The notes under the pieces are model-generated. The model was not told the DNA's origin, did not search any database, and was given only the letters and a program-made list of their open reading frames with translations. A DNA stretch of 64,000 nucleotides from Shimia sp. Alg240-R146 (GTDB lineage Bacteria > Pseudomonadota > Alphaproteobacteria > Rhodobacterales > Rhodobacteraceae): contig NZ_CAMZOK010000003.1 in NCBI RefSeq assembly GCF_947331465.1, positions 766,237-830,236 of the forward strand, written 5' to 3'. Positions within the stretch are counted from its first letter, which is position 1. Each line of letters starts with the position of its first letter. Positions 36,097 to 44,118 of the stretch are shown piece after piece. The translations under genes were made by a program, and so were the position numbers.

Positions 36097-37602
36097 CTAC
36101 TTGGACAGAATGGTGCCAATCGCCACGCCCAAAATGGCCGCGCCCAACGCATTGCCGTTCTGGTTTGACCGGCGCTTGTTGGTCGATGTCGCCCGACGCA
36201 CCGGCGCGGAATACGGCGTGTAAAGCCCTTCGGTCTGGGTCATCAGAAGCTCATACTGAGACTGATTGAGATAGCCTGTCGGCTGCAGCCCGTTGACCGT
36301 TTGCCAACCAGCGATACCGCGTCGGGTTTTGCCGCCCCATTGACCGTCCACACCGCCCACATTCTGACCTGCAGCATTCAGACGCGCCTGAATGTTGCCT
36401 CGGGTCGTGCGGTCTAGATCCATCAGGCTTTCGGAATACTCCGAACTCGGTTTGGCCCGTAGAGTGGCAGAAACCGGCAGGATCAGCGGCCCGTTTTCGT
36501 CAATCGCGTCCGCTTTGGACGACGACAGACCGTTGCCCATAACTTGAATGGACCCGCCGCTGGTCGCGCGGGCACTGGCCACCACACCCGCTCCCTGCTC
36601 GCTTTCAAGCTTGCGGATCGTGCGGCGGGCATTGTTGGCATAGAGCCCGTTCGGGAAGGTCTCCAGATAGGCTTTGAAGTCCTCCACGTCACCGGTTTCA
36701 CGTGCGAGATCGAACAACATTTTCTGCTCTTCCAACATGGCCGTGCTGGTGGTTGCAGGCGTGGTCGAGGTGCTGTCCGTGGCCACGCTCAGGGGTTGGG
36801 CGGGTTCGGGTTCAGTCACAGGATTGAGCATCACAGGCCCGGTCAGCGATACGTTCAGCCATGGCCGCTGCGCTTGGTTGGTAGAGCGATACACATCACC
36901 GGTGACCCGCGTGAACACCTCTGCAATATCGGTGTTCTCCGCGTCGAGATGGTTCAGCAAGGCAGAAGTAAACGGCGAGTTGTGACCATCCCCATCCAAA
37001 GCTACATCACCGGGGCTGGTAGCAAAGGCAATCGCCATACCTTTGCCGGGATTGTGGATTTTCATCTCAGACAAGCCGTTGGAAACCGATGCCGAGCGGG
37101 TTGCCCCCATCGAACGGGACAAGGTTTTGGACAACGGGTTGTCGCGGCAAGCATCAAGAAACACCAGATTGACCGCGTCCGACACCGACATCTGCCGTGT
37201 CACGAAATCAACCGGCACGGCCTCGAAGTCCAACGCAGTGTCATCCTCAAAAGCCGCATCAATCGGCACAAGGTAGTTTACGCCGTCCACGCTCATACCG
37301 TGACCGGCATAGAAAAACAGGTTCACGTCACTCTCACGCGACGCGCGCGCAAATTTCCGCAACAGGCCTTCCATGCCCATTTTGTCGAGGTCATAGCCTA
37401 CGTAAGTCTCAAACCCGAGGTCGCTCAACTTTTGGGCGATCGCCTGAGCATCATTGACCGGATTGGCCAAAGGAGACGCGTGTTGATAGGCACCGTTGCC
37501 CACCACCAGCGCCAATCTCTTTTCGGTCGCCGCTTGCGACGCGGTTGCAAACCCAAACGCTGCGACCATCCAAATCAGGCTTTTGATCACCAGGTTACCC
37601 AT
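36097..37602 (-). CDS. Exported caspase-family (peptidase C14) protein with peptidoglycan-binding-like C-terminus
   Basis: The 501-aa protein starts at ATG 37602 behind AAGGAGTG; the open frame extends 10 codons further without such a site. A signal peptide ends near ATASQA. The caspase p20-like domain (about 27-260) carries His101 in YAGHGMSVDG and Cys152 in LDACRDNP, both catalytic residues present. A Ser/Thr-rich and helical stretch follows. A peptidoglycan-binding-1-like repeat (about 410-475; GQNVGGVDGQWGGKTRRGIAGWQ) and a hydrophobic C-terminus (ALGAAILGVAIGTIL) come last. It would act in the periplasm, possibly attached to the wall. It is the last gene of a minus-strand operon after the OmpA-like gene. 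Confidence 0.88.
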   Translation of the reverse strand: MGNLVIKSLIWMVAAFGFATASQAATEKRLALVVGNGAYQHASPLANPVNDAQAIAQKLSDLGFETYVGYDLDKMGMEGLLRKFARASRESDVNLFFYAGHGMSVDGVNYLVPIDAAFEDDTALDFEAVPVDFVTRQMSVSDAVNLVFLDACRDNPLSKTLSRSMGATRSASVSNGLSEMKIHNPGKGMAIAFATSPGDVALDGDGHNSPFTSALLNHLDAENTDIAEVFTRVTGDVYRSTNQAQRPWLNVSLTGPVMLNPVTEPEPAQPLSVATDSTSTTPATTSTAMLEEQKMLFDLARETGDVEDFKAYLETFPNGLYANNARRTIRKLESEQGAGVVASARATSGGSIQVMGNGLSSSKADAIDENGPLILPVSATLRAKPSSEYSESLMDLDRTTRGNIQARLNAAGQNVGGVDGQWGGKTRRGIAGWQTVNGLQPTGYLNQSQYELLMTQTEGLYTPYSAPVRRATSTNKRRSNQNGNALGAAILGVAIGTILSK

Positions 37603-37628
37603 AAGCTCACTCCTTACAAAAACGGCCA

Positions 37629-38174
37629 TCATGACAAAGGTTCCAGATTGATGATTTCCACCCGACGGTTGAGTGGGTTCATCAAGTTCGCGGGGTCCAT
37701 CGGACGCGACATGCCATATCCGATCGGGATCAACTGGCCGACGGGTACGTCGTAGATCGTGGTCAAATGCTCGACCACCGTGCGCGCCCGCGCATCCGAT
37801 AATTTCATGTTAAACGCATGATCGCCACGCCCGTCAGTGTGCCCTGCGATCTGAAAGGTCATGCCGGTCAGTGTGGGGTCGTGCAAAGCCTTAGCCAGCG
37901 ACCGCAACGCAAGCATTCCATCCGTGGTCAAATAGGCGGACCCCAGTTCAAAATTCACCGTCAAGCTGACCGAGGGCAGGTCGATTTCGGTGGGCAGTTG
38001 CCCCTGAATATCAATGCCGCGCTTGGCAATCGGCGACATGGACCGCACTTGTGGCCCGGTATTTTGTGGCGTCAGTTGTTGGATAATTGACTGACTTTTC
38101 ACAACCTGTGCAAAGCCCGGCTTGGCCAATCCAATGGCGGCGCAAATTGCTAAAACAACCGTCCCAAAACGCAT
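37629..38174 (-). CDS. Exported OmpA-like peptidoglycan-associated protein
   Basis: The 181-aa protein has a signal peptide (about 1-22, ending GFAQ). Its C-terminal OmpA domain (about 75-180) shows the peptidoglycan-contacting pattern AGHTDGRGDHAFNMKLSDARARTV and a late NRRVEI. There is no beta-barrel and no lipobox cysteine, so it is a soluble periplasmic wall-binding protein. It lies 41 bp downstream of the DUF4384-like gene and 26 bp upstream of the caspase start. Context suggests it anchors the caspase module to peptidoglycan. Confidence 0.87.
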   Translation of the reverse strand: MRFGTVVLAICAAIGLAKPGFAQVVKSQSIIQQLTPQNTGPQVRSMSPIAKRGIDIQGQLPTEIDLPSVSLTVNFELGSAYLTTDGMLALRSLAKALHDPTLTGMTFQIAGHTDGRGDHAFNMKLSDARARTVVEHLTTIYDVPVGQLIPIGYGMSRPMDPANLMNPLNRRVEIINLEPLS

Positions 38175-38215
38175 AAAACCATTCCCCTCAGAATCTCAAA
38201 TTCAACCCTACGGTG

Positions 38216-39283
38216 TTAGGGTATCACGTTTAGATACAAAACTTCAGCCGAAATTTCACGCCGCTCCGTGCTATTTTGCACCGTTTGGTTGGCCGCCAAA
38301 TCCAAAATTTTCAGAAACTGCGGCTGCGTCAGCGGCTGTGATCCGTTCTGGGCGTATTGCCCCGCCGCGCCGTGCTCCAGATCATCCAGCAGATCGATCG
38401 GGCTGCGCGAGGCCAGTGCAACAATCGCCTCGGCCCCTGCAGGCGCTGTGGCTGTGAACGTGCGGCGCCCGTCGCGGCCATCGCCAAACAGCAACTGCGT
38501 ATTGGGCGCGTGTTGCGCGCGCATCAGCCCGCGCTTTGGCAAAAGGTTCACAACCGACCCGTCGGCTTGAAGATAAACCAGATACAGGAAGGCATAAAAA
38601 TCCGGTGTCATTACCTCAAACGCCAAGCTTTCGTTAAAGGGGATGCGTGTCTGGTTGGACAGCATCCGCACCTCGGGCTTTAGGTCCGAAGTCATCGGAA
38701 TTTCCAAGGCCGTCACTGCCGCACATGCCGGATAGGGCACTTCTTTTACCGTCGCGAGAATTTCAGGGCTGAACCGTTTTGACAGCGCCTGACGGTCCTT
38801 GCCGCTTTGGACGTGGCCGGTCAGCCGCAATTGGCCGCTTGCCCCTGTTGTCCAGAACAGGGACGCACATTCCATTTCGACAGGAAACCGAATACGCGGC
38901 GACAAATTGCGCGCACAGGCCAGCGCCCGTACCGGATCGGCAAACTGGTCCGGCATGCCCAAGGCCCGCAACTCATCCTGACAATCGCGGGTGGCATTGC
39001 TGATCATCGGATGCGCCGCAATCTGTTGTGCCACGGCACCGCCAGAGACGGACGCCCCCAGATTGGATGCTGGCTGCACTGCGCCGCGTGCCAAATCCGC
39101 TTCCCATTCAGACAACTGACGACGGGTTTTGTAGATCGTATCACGCACATGCGAAAGCTCGCCAAAAGCTTCGTTCACCAAGCCGTTGATTTCGCGCACA
39201 GCGTCAGGTTGTTGCGCCAACGCCGCCGTCGACCCCGCAAAAGAGGCGGCCAAGGCCACAACCAAACATTGCGCCACACGCAT
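38216..39283 (-). CDS. Exported protein with DUF4384-like domain
   Basis: About 355 aa from ATG 39283 (AGCAGGG upstream; an earlier GTG/ATG at 39307 is less likely because it would overlap the previous stop). A signal peptide ends near TAALAQ. The middle, about 100-200, has several cysteines and no family I recognise. The C-terminal half (about 215-310; IPFNESLAFEVMTPDFYAFL, YLQADGSVVNLLP, GAEAIVALASRSPIDLL) matches the DUF4384 pattern, a domain commonly fused to caspase-family proteases. Here it is a separate protein in the same operon as one. Molecular function unknown. Confidence 0.7.
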   Translation of the reverse strand: MRVAQCLVVALAASFAGSTAALAQQPDAVREINGLVNEAFGELSHVRDTIYKTRRQLSEWEADLARGAVQPASNLGASVSGGAVAQQIAAHPMISNATRDCQDELRALGMPDQFADPVRALACARNLSPRIRFPVEMECASLFWTTGASGQLRLTGHVQSGKDRQALSKRFSPEILATVKEVPYPACAAVTALEIPMTSDLKPEVRMLSNQTRIPFNESLAFEVMTPDFYAFLYLVYLQADGSVVNLLPKRGLMRAQHAPNTQLLFGDGRDGRRTFTATAPAGAEAIVALASRSPIDLLDDLEHGAAGQYAQNGSQPLTQPQFLKILDLAANQTVQNSTERREISAEVLYLNVIP

Positions 39284-39294
39284 TAACACCCTGC

Positions 39295-39954
39295 TCACTC
39301 GCACCATGCCGCCGCCTCCCGAAAGCTGCGTTGTGCGTCGCCATAGAGGCTCAGCATCTGGCGGGAATTGGCGTATTCCTGATCCATATCGACCTCTGCC
39401 CCTGCGCTATCCAGAACCCCGCTGTCAGGCCAGCAACTTTCCAGATGATAGGTGACATCCAACAACTCCACACGAGGAACGTCTGCCAACCGGAGCTTTG
39501 CTTCATTCAGGATGTCCGTCATGAACGACGGGCAATTGCCCTGCTTGTTCATCGCCGTCAAACCGACAAAGGACGACAGAAACGAACCCGCGTCATTGAC
39601 CGCGGCTTCAACATCTTCGAAGTAGGCGTCCAGCCGCTTCGGCGATGTCAGCCCATAGTCGCTGTCTTGAAAACACAATGGATTTGTACGCGACCGGCTT
39701 GTTGCCGGAATCGCCACGACGTCCGATCCTGATGAGGTCTGCGCAGCTTTTGCATCGTTCTGAAGACCGACGGAGCCAACCCGGACCAACTCCACGCGGC
39801 GCTCGATATCTTCGATGATGGTGTCGAACTTTGTCAGCGACAGCTCGTCCATGTCACCGTCCGTCAACGCCTGCGCTAGTGCCATCGACGGCTTTCCCGC
39901 GGGCATCACTATTGCCCCCAGAACCAAACACACCGCCACCAAACTCTGTTTCAT
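39295..39954 (-). CDS. Exported protein of unknown family
   Basis: The 219-aa protein begins with a signal peptide (MKQSLVAVCLVLGAIVMPAG..., cleavage probably near ALAQA). The mature part is acidic, largely helical in composition, and has cysteines in NPLCFQD, GNCPSF, ESCWPD and a C-terminal AAAWCE, compatible with two disulfides. I recognise no domain. It is the first gene of the minus-strand caspase operon, 11 bp before the DUF4384-like gene, and starts 53 bp from the divergent plus-strand operon, so both promoters must overlap. Confidence 0.7.
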   Translation of the reverse strand: MKQSLVAVCLVLGAIVMPAGKPSMALAQALTDGDMDELSLTKFDTIIEDIERRVELVRVGSVGLQNDAKAAQTSSGSDVVAIPATSRSRTNPLCFQDSDYGLTSPKRLDAYFEDVEAAVNDAGSFLSSFVGLTAMNKQGNCPSFMTDILNEAKLRLADVPRVELLDVTYHLESCWPDSGVLDSAGAEVDMDQEYANSRQMLSLYGDAQRSFREAAAWCE

Positions 39955-40007
39955 CAGGCCCTGCCGTCAAATCTCAAGCTTCAAAGAATCAATTGTAAAT
40001 CTTAGCA
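39955..40007. promoter_or_regulatory. 53-bp divergent promoter region of the caspase locus
   Basis: Only 53 bp separate the start codons of two divergent operons. The segment is AT-rich in its right half (CAATTGTAAATCTTAGC). I cannot assign -35/-10 boxes with confidence, but divergent transcription must be coordinated here. Confidence 0.45.
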
Positions 40008-40889
40008 ATGTCGAGAATAGTCAGGGATATCCTGCGTCGCAACACTCTTAACAGGTTTAAAAAATTGAGATTTTTGGGGCTATTTCAGCTTTCCCCTTTG
40101 GTAGTTATTTTCAGCACTGGGGCGGCATTTGCTCAGGTCGATCAAGGCACATCGGTTCTAGAGGCAATGGGTCCGCAGCCGGTTGTGATCTGCGGTGAGC
40201 TACCGGTTCTGGAACGCGGCAAGTTTCAGGACTGCCGGTTCCAATACTTGCGCTTCGACCTTCCGGAGTTTCTCGCGACAAGAGAAGAGGCGAGGGTGAG
40301 CCGCGTAAAGCGGGCGCAATCGCAGATTTGGGATTGGCTGGATCGCCCGCCAAGCACCAACTGCGATACGCTGCCGGACCTTGAACGTGGCAAGTTCACC
40401 TTTCACTGCAACGCACCCGACTTGGGCGCCGATATTCTGGGCACGCTTCAGGCTCAGCTTGCTAGCCTGAAGGCAGAACGGGAAACTCTGGCAGGTCAAA
40501 TTGCCGATCTTCGCGCTAAATTCCAAGACCTCTCACGGCTCCAGGAGAACGCCAGCCCAGCCGCCGACCCAAAGGAGGTGGAGGCGATGGCGCAAACGCT
40601 GAAGGCGCTTGATGCGGCCATGGTACGCATCGATCTTATGGGGCGCCTGTCGGCGGCACTTGATGCTGCCCCCGATGCGCCCACCATCACATCGCTGGCC
40701 TTCACGCAGGCGCCACAAGGCGTGGCGCTGCGGGTTACTGCCGACGAAAATGCGGACACTTTGGGCGAAGTAACCCGCCCGAATGAAACCGTCATCATAA
40801 TAAAAACCGCTGACCCAGATCATCTTATGGTGGTACACCCGTCTTTGGGTGTGGGATATGCAACCGTTTCAGATTTCAGAACGAAATAG
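40008..40889 (+). CDS. Exported coiled-coil protein with SH3-like C-terminus
   Basis: The 293-aa protein starts with a basic N-region and a hydrophobic signal (LFQLSPLVVIFSTGAAFAQ, cleavage near residue 42). Two short, similar segments, ELPVLERGKFQDCRF and TLPDLERGKFTFHC, form an internal repeat with paired cysteines. A coiled-coil stretch (about 145-225) follows. The C-terminal segment (GVALRVTADENADTLGEVT...VGYATVSDF) resembles a bacterial SH3 domain of the kind that binds peptidoglycan or proteins. Function unknown. It is the first gene of the plus-strand caspase operon, 8 bp before the TAXI protein. Confidence 0.65.
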   Translation: MSRIVRDILRRNTLNRFKKLRFLGLFQLSPLVVIFSTGAAFAQVDQGTSVLEAMGPQPVVICGELPVLERGKFQDCRFQYLRFDLPEFLATREEARVSRVKRAQSQIWDWLDRPPSTNCDTLPDLERGKFTFHCNAPDLGADILGTLQAQLASLKAERETLAGQIADLRAKFQDLSRLQENASPAADPKEVEAMAQTLKALDAAMVRIDLMGRLSAALDAAPDAPTITSLAFTQAPQGVALRVTADENADTLGEVTRPNETVIIIKTADPDHLMVVHPSLGVGYATVSDFRTK

Positions 40890-40897
40890 AGGATCCG

Positions 40898-41932
40898 ATG
40901 GCCAATTTGACTTGCTTTGACCTTCCGCGCCGTCTTGTGAAGGCTGCGACATGTTCCGCCGCCACGCTGGCTTTGGCATTGTCCGTGACTTTAGGCGCGG
41001 CACCTCTGGCACAGGCCCAAGAAGACGTGCCCGTTCTGACCATCACAACTGGCGGAGCCGACGGAACGTACTATAAATTCGCGCAGGAAATCCAACAGAT
41101 GATGCCAAGCGATGTGCCGCTCGAGATCGCGACCAGCGAGGGCTCCGTCCAAAACCTGCGACGTCTCATTGGATACGAAGGCCCGTCTGAACAAAAATTC
41201 TATCAGCTTGCCTTTGTGCAGGCCGACGTGCTGGAACAGCTTCGCGCCCGCGCCAAAGGCGACGCTGTGCTGGAAAGCATCGTGGACCGCATCAAGGTGG
41301 TGATGCCGCTTTATGGCGAGGAAATCCACGTCTTCACCCGCGCCAAATACAACATTCCGTCCATCGAGGCGCTGATGGAAGGCGATTGGGACGTCAACGC
41401 CGGCGCAGATAAAAGTGGCACCAACCTGACCGCGCGCTGGCTTTACGAACAAATGGGCCATGCCGAGAGAACCCTGAACTGGGGGAACTCCGAAGTCGAA
41501 CCGGGCCTGCCTTTCCTCGGTGAAGGCGGTTATGAAGTTTTCTTTAGTGTTTCCGGCGCGCCCAGCGAGGTCGGACGCTCCATTCAGGCTGGCGGAGATG
41601 TAACCCTGTTGCCGGTGGACTTGCCCGAGCTTTATAGTGATCGCGAGTCGCCTTACCGCCCAGCCATCCTCAGCAAACTGCATTATCCTTGGCTCGATCG
41701 CGACGTGCGCACCATGGCTGTGACCGCGTTGCTGGTGGCGTTTGATTACGACGTAGACAACCCGTATTGCACCCAGATCGAAAAGCTGACCCGCAATATT
41801 GTTGAAGGCCTTGACCTGCGGCAATCGCCCAACGGCGGCCACCCCAAGTGGCGCGAAGTGGATCCTGTCAGCGGCCACAATCGGGCTGACAGCTACACCT
41901 GCTCCAATGCGGCCCTCGCTGGCAAAAGGTGA
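40898..41932 (+). CDS. TAXI-type TRAP solute-binding protein, orphan
   Basis: The 344-aa periplasmic protein has a signal peptide (ending PLAQAQ) and a TAXI-family ligand-binding fold: LTITTGGADGTYYKFAQEI, ATSEGSVQNLRRL, VNAGADKSGTNLTARWL. TAXI proteins normally deliver ligands to a fused DctQM permease, but no TRAP permease is encoded in this operon; the only one in the window (58744-60556) has its own DctP. It sits 8 bp after the SH3-like protein gene and 3 bp before the second caspase, so it may be a sensor for the caspase rather than a transport protein. Confidence 0.85.
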   Translation: MANLTCFDLPRRLVKAATCSAATLALALSVTLGAAPLAQAQEDVPVLTITTGGADGTYYKFAQEIQQMMPSDVPLEIATSEGSVQNLRRLIGYEGPSEQKFYQLAFVQADVLEQLRARAKGDAVLESIVDRIKVVMPLYGEEIHVFTRAKYNIPSIEALMEGDWDVNAGADKSGTNLTARWLYEQMGHAERTLNWGNSEVEPGLPFLGEGGYEVFFSVSGAPSEVGRSIQAGGDVTLLPVDLPELYSDRESPYRPAILSKLHYPWLDRDVRTMAVTALLVAFDYDVDNPYCTQIEKLTRNIVEGLDLRQSPNGGHPKWREVDPVSGHNRADSYTCSNAALAGKR

Positions 41933-41935
41933 TCC

Positions 41936-43276
41936 ATGCTGCGCCGCACGACACACTGGTTAAAGACAGCGTTGATCGCACTGACGGCGGGCCTTTGCGC
42001 TGCGCCGCTAGTGGCGCAATCCGCACCGGACCGCTTTGCCTTTGTGGTTGGCAACAGCAGCTATGAACGCCGCGCCGACGGGCAACCGATCAAAGGGTCT
42101 TCGCTGAACCTCTATTCTCCGCACTATGATGCGTCCAAATATGTCGAAGTGCTGGACGGAATGGGCTGGAAGGTTCTCAACGAGGTGCCGTTTGATCGCA
42201 CGGCCGCGGGTTTGGAAAACGAGCTGGATGCGGCAGCCCGCCAAATCACTTCCGGCTCGGAAGTGGTGTTTGTGTTCAACGGCCACGGGTTTTCGCAAGG
42301 CACGTCAAACTATCTGGTGGGCGTGCCGGACGACGGCGAGCGTTATGCCTCTGTCGGCGATATGCGCGCTGGCAGCATCAAGCTCAGCGATGTGGTCGCC
42401 CGCCTTGCAGAGGCCAATCCCGCCCGCATCATCCTGATCATCAATGCCTGCGGCGACGAAGCGTTGGTGGATGGCGCGAGCCTCGCGCCCACAAAGCCCC
42501 GCTTTGACACCTCAGTCGAAGAAGTGCTGGTGCTCTACAGCTCCTCACCAAAAGGCGTGGCGTTTGACTTTGTCGACAGCCCCGACCTTGAAGGCGAAAA
42601 AGACGGCTTTGATCTGGGTGGCGAAGTGGCCGTGCATTCGGTGTTCTCCCGCGCGTTTCTGTCTTTCATGGAAAACGATGAACCGCTTCTGACAGTGTTT
42701 GCGGAAACCCGCATTGAGGTTGAAAAGATCAGCCGACGCGCTGCCGATTTCCGCAATATGCCTGGCCGTCAGGGGCTGCAAATCCCCCACGTGCTGTTTG
42801 ACACGATCAATGGCCAGTTCAATCTGGCCGATGTGTCCGGCACGCTGTCTTCGACCAGCCTCGGAACCGATTGGCGCCATGACCCGCAGGTTTGCCGCTT
42901 TTCCCCGGACAGCCTACAGGAGGCCCTCGCTTTGCGGGCGCAAACCGGTATCGATAACAATTCGCAGGCCCGCGCCTGTATTCTTGCCGCAGCCCTTGCG
43001 GACATGGGCATTGAAAAGCTGGGCTTTGACAGCAGCCTCGGCGGCGTGATCGTGGTGCAAACCACGCCGGATGCGCTGTTTGGGCGGGGCGATCTGATCA
43101 CCCGCCTCACCGTGTCCAACTCCGAGGGCAGCGAAAAGCTACGGTTTAAGCAGTTGTCAGATTTCGCCGGCGTTTTGGCACAATATTTCAACGAACCGGG
43201 CCACAAACTGGTATTCTCCTGGAAGAACGAGGAAGCCGAAGGCAAAAAATCCGGTTTCAAGGGAATCGAGTATTAG
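41936..43276 (+). CDS. Second exported caspase-family (peptidase C14) protein
   Basis: The 446-aa protein has a signal peptide (LIALTAGLCAAPLVAQ) and a caspase p20-like domain (about 31-290). His117 in VFNGHGFSQG and Cys172 in INACGDEALVDG make the catalytic pair, both present. The C-terminal part (about 320-446) has cysteines in PQVCRF and ARACILAAAL and no domain I recognise. It lacks the peptidoglycan-binding-like repeat of the caspase at 36097-37602 and is only distantly similar to it. Location between the TAXI protein and two unknown exported or membrane proteins implies a periplasmic protease partner. Confidence 0.85.
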   Translation: MLRRTTHWLKTALIALTAGLCAAPLVAQSAPDRFAFVVGNSSYERRADGQPIKGSSLNLYSPHYDASKYVEVLDGMGWKVLNEVPFDRTAAGLENELDAAARQITSGSEVVFVFNGHGFSQGTSNYLVGVPDDGERYASVGDMRAGSIKLSDVVARLAEANPARIILIINACGDEALVDGASLAPTKPRFDTSVEEVLVLYSSSPKGVAFDFVDSPDLEGEKDGFDLGGEVAVHSVFSRAFLSFMENDEPLLTVFAETRIEVEKISRRAADFRNMPGRQGLQIPHVLFDTINGQFNLADVSGTLSSTSLGTDWRHDPQVCRFSPDSLQEALALRAQTGIDNNSQARACILAAALADMGIEKLGFDSSLGGVIVVQTTPDALFGRGDLITRLTVSNSEGSEKLRFKQLSDFAGVLAQYFNEPGHKLVFSWKNEEAEGKKSGFKGIEY

Positions 43277-43287
43277 GGAGACCTGAC

Positions 43288-44115
43288 ATGATCAATTTCA
43301 CACGACCATTTCTGACCGCCCTTGTCGCAACCTGGGCTGCCACGGCACAAGCCGAATTCGTCGACCTGCGCCCCGCTGGTGCCTTTGCAATGACGGAACA
43401 TGTCGAGGCAGGCGACGGCACGATGTCGGGCAATCACAAGCACAGCATCCGCACCAACCGACTGTTTGCCGGCATTCAATTGACCCAGCAAAAGAAAACA
43501 CCCGACTTTTCTGATGCCGTAGAGACCGTCACACTTAGCGAGCTGCTTTTGGCGCCCATTATCCTGCCGGGTGACGTCGCTGCAAAACACAGCGACAAGG
43601 TCAAAATCTGTGCCGAAGTGCGCACAATCAACGGATACTACACCGCGACAGGCGGCACCAAAGCAGAGCAATTTGTCCGTGACAGCACAGCCCCGGACCT
43701 AATCAATGCAGCTTATGAATCAAAGCATCCGGACGTTAAAAGCGAATACTCCGAAGACATGTTGTTGATGCGCGCAATGGTGGCTTTGGACTGTCTCGCA
43801 GGCCGCTCGTCGTATTACGTTCCTGTCAGCCTGACAAATGACCCAGACACGTTGTTGGTCGTGCTCGAAGTTGGCACCGGCACCGTCGCTCCGACTTTGG
43901 CTGGCGTTTTGTCGGAGGCTGGCGAACTAACCGATCCAACCCCGCTGAGCTGCGCGCCGAGCGTGCGCGTAGAAAGCGGCTATGACTGCTCAATCGCCCT
44001 GAAAGACATCGGCACAGACAAACATCGCCTTTGGGAACTGAGCGTGGCCGTGACGTCTCTGGGCGAAGAAAGCACTCACCGCGCCCGTTTGGCCCTTCCT
44101 AGACTACCAAACTGA
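43288..44115 (+). CDS. Exported protein of unknown family
   Basis: The 275-aa protein has a signal peptide (LTALVATWAATAQA) and a mature part rich in beta-prone, Thr/Ser/Val segments with cysteines in KICAEV, ALDCLAG, LSCAPS and GYDCSIA. No known domain is recognised. The ATG follows AGGGAGACCTGAC, a good ribosome site, 11 bp after the caspase stop. It ends 3 bp before the membrane protein gene. Function unknown; co-occurrence suggests a structural or regulatory partner of the periplasmic caspase. Confidence 0.65.
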   Translation: MINFTRPFLTALVATWAATAQAEFVDLRPAGAFAMTEHVEAGDGTMSGNHKHSIRTNRLFAGIQLTQQKKTPDFSDAVETVTLSELLLAPIILPGDVAAKHSDKVKICAEVRTINGYYTATGGTKAEQFVRDSTAPDLINAAYESKHPDVKSEYSEDMLLMRAMVALDCLAGRSSYYVPVSLTNDPDTLLVVLEVGTGTVAPTLAGVLSEAGELTDPTPLSCAPSVRVESGYDCSIALKDIGTDKHRLWELSVAVTSLGEESTHRARLALPRLPN

Positions 44116-44118
44116 TAC

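Noticed and set aside
36544..37755. Plus-strand open frame of 403 codons opposite the first caspase gene
   Set aside because: The minus strand encodes signal peptide, caspase motifs and a peptidoglycan-binding-like domain; the opposite frame has no domain or ribosome site.
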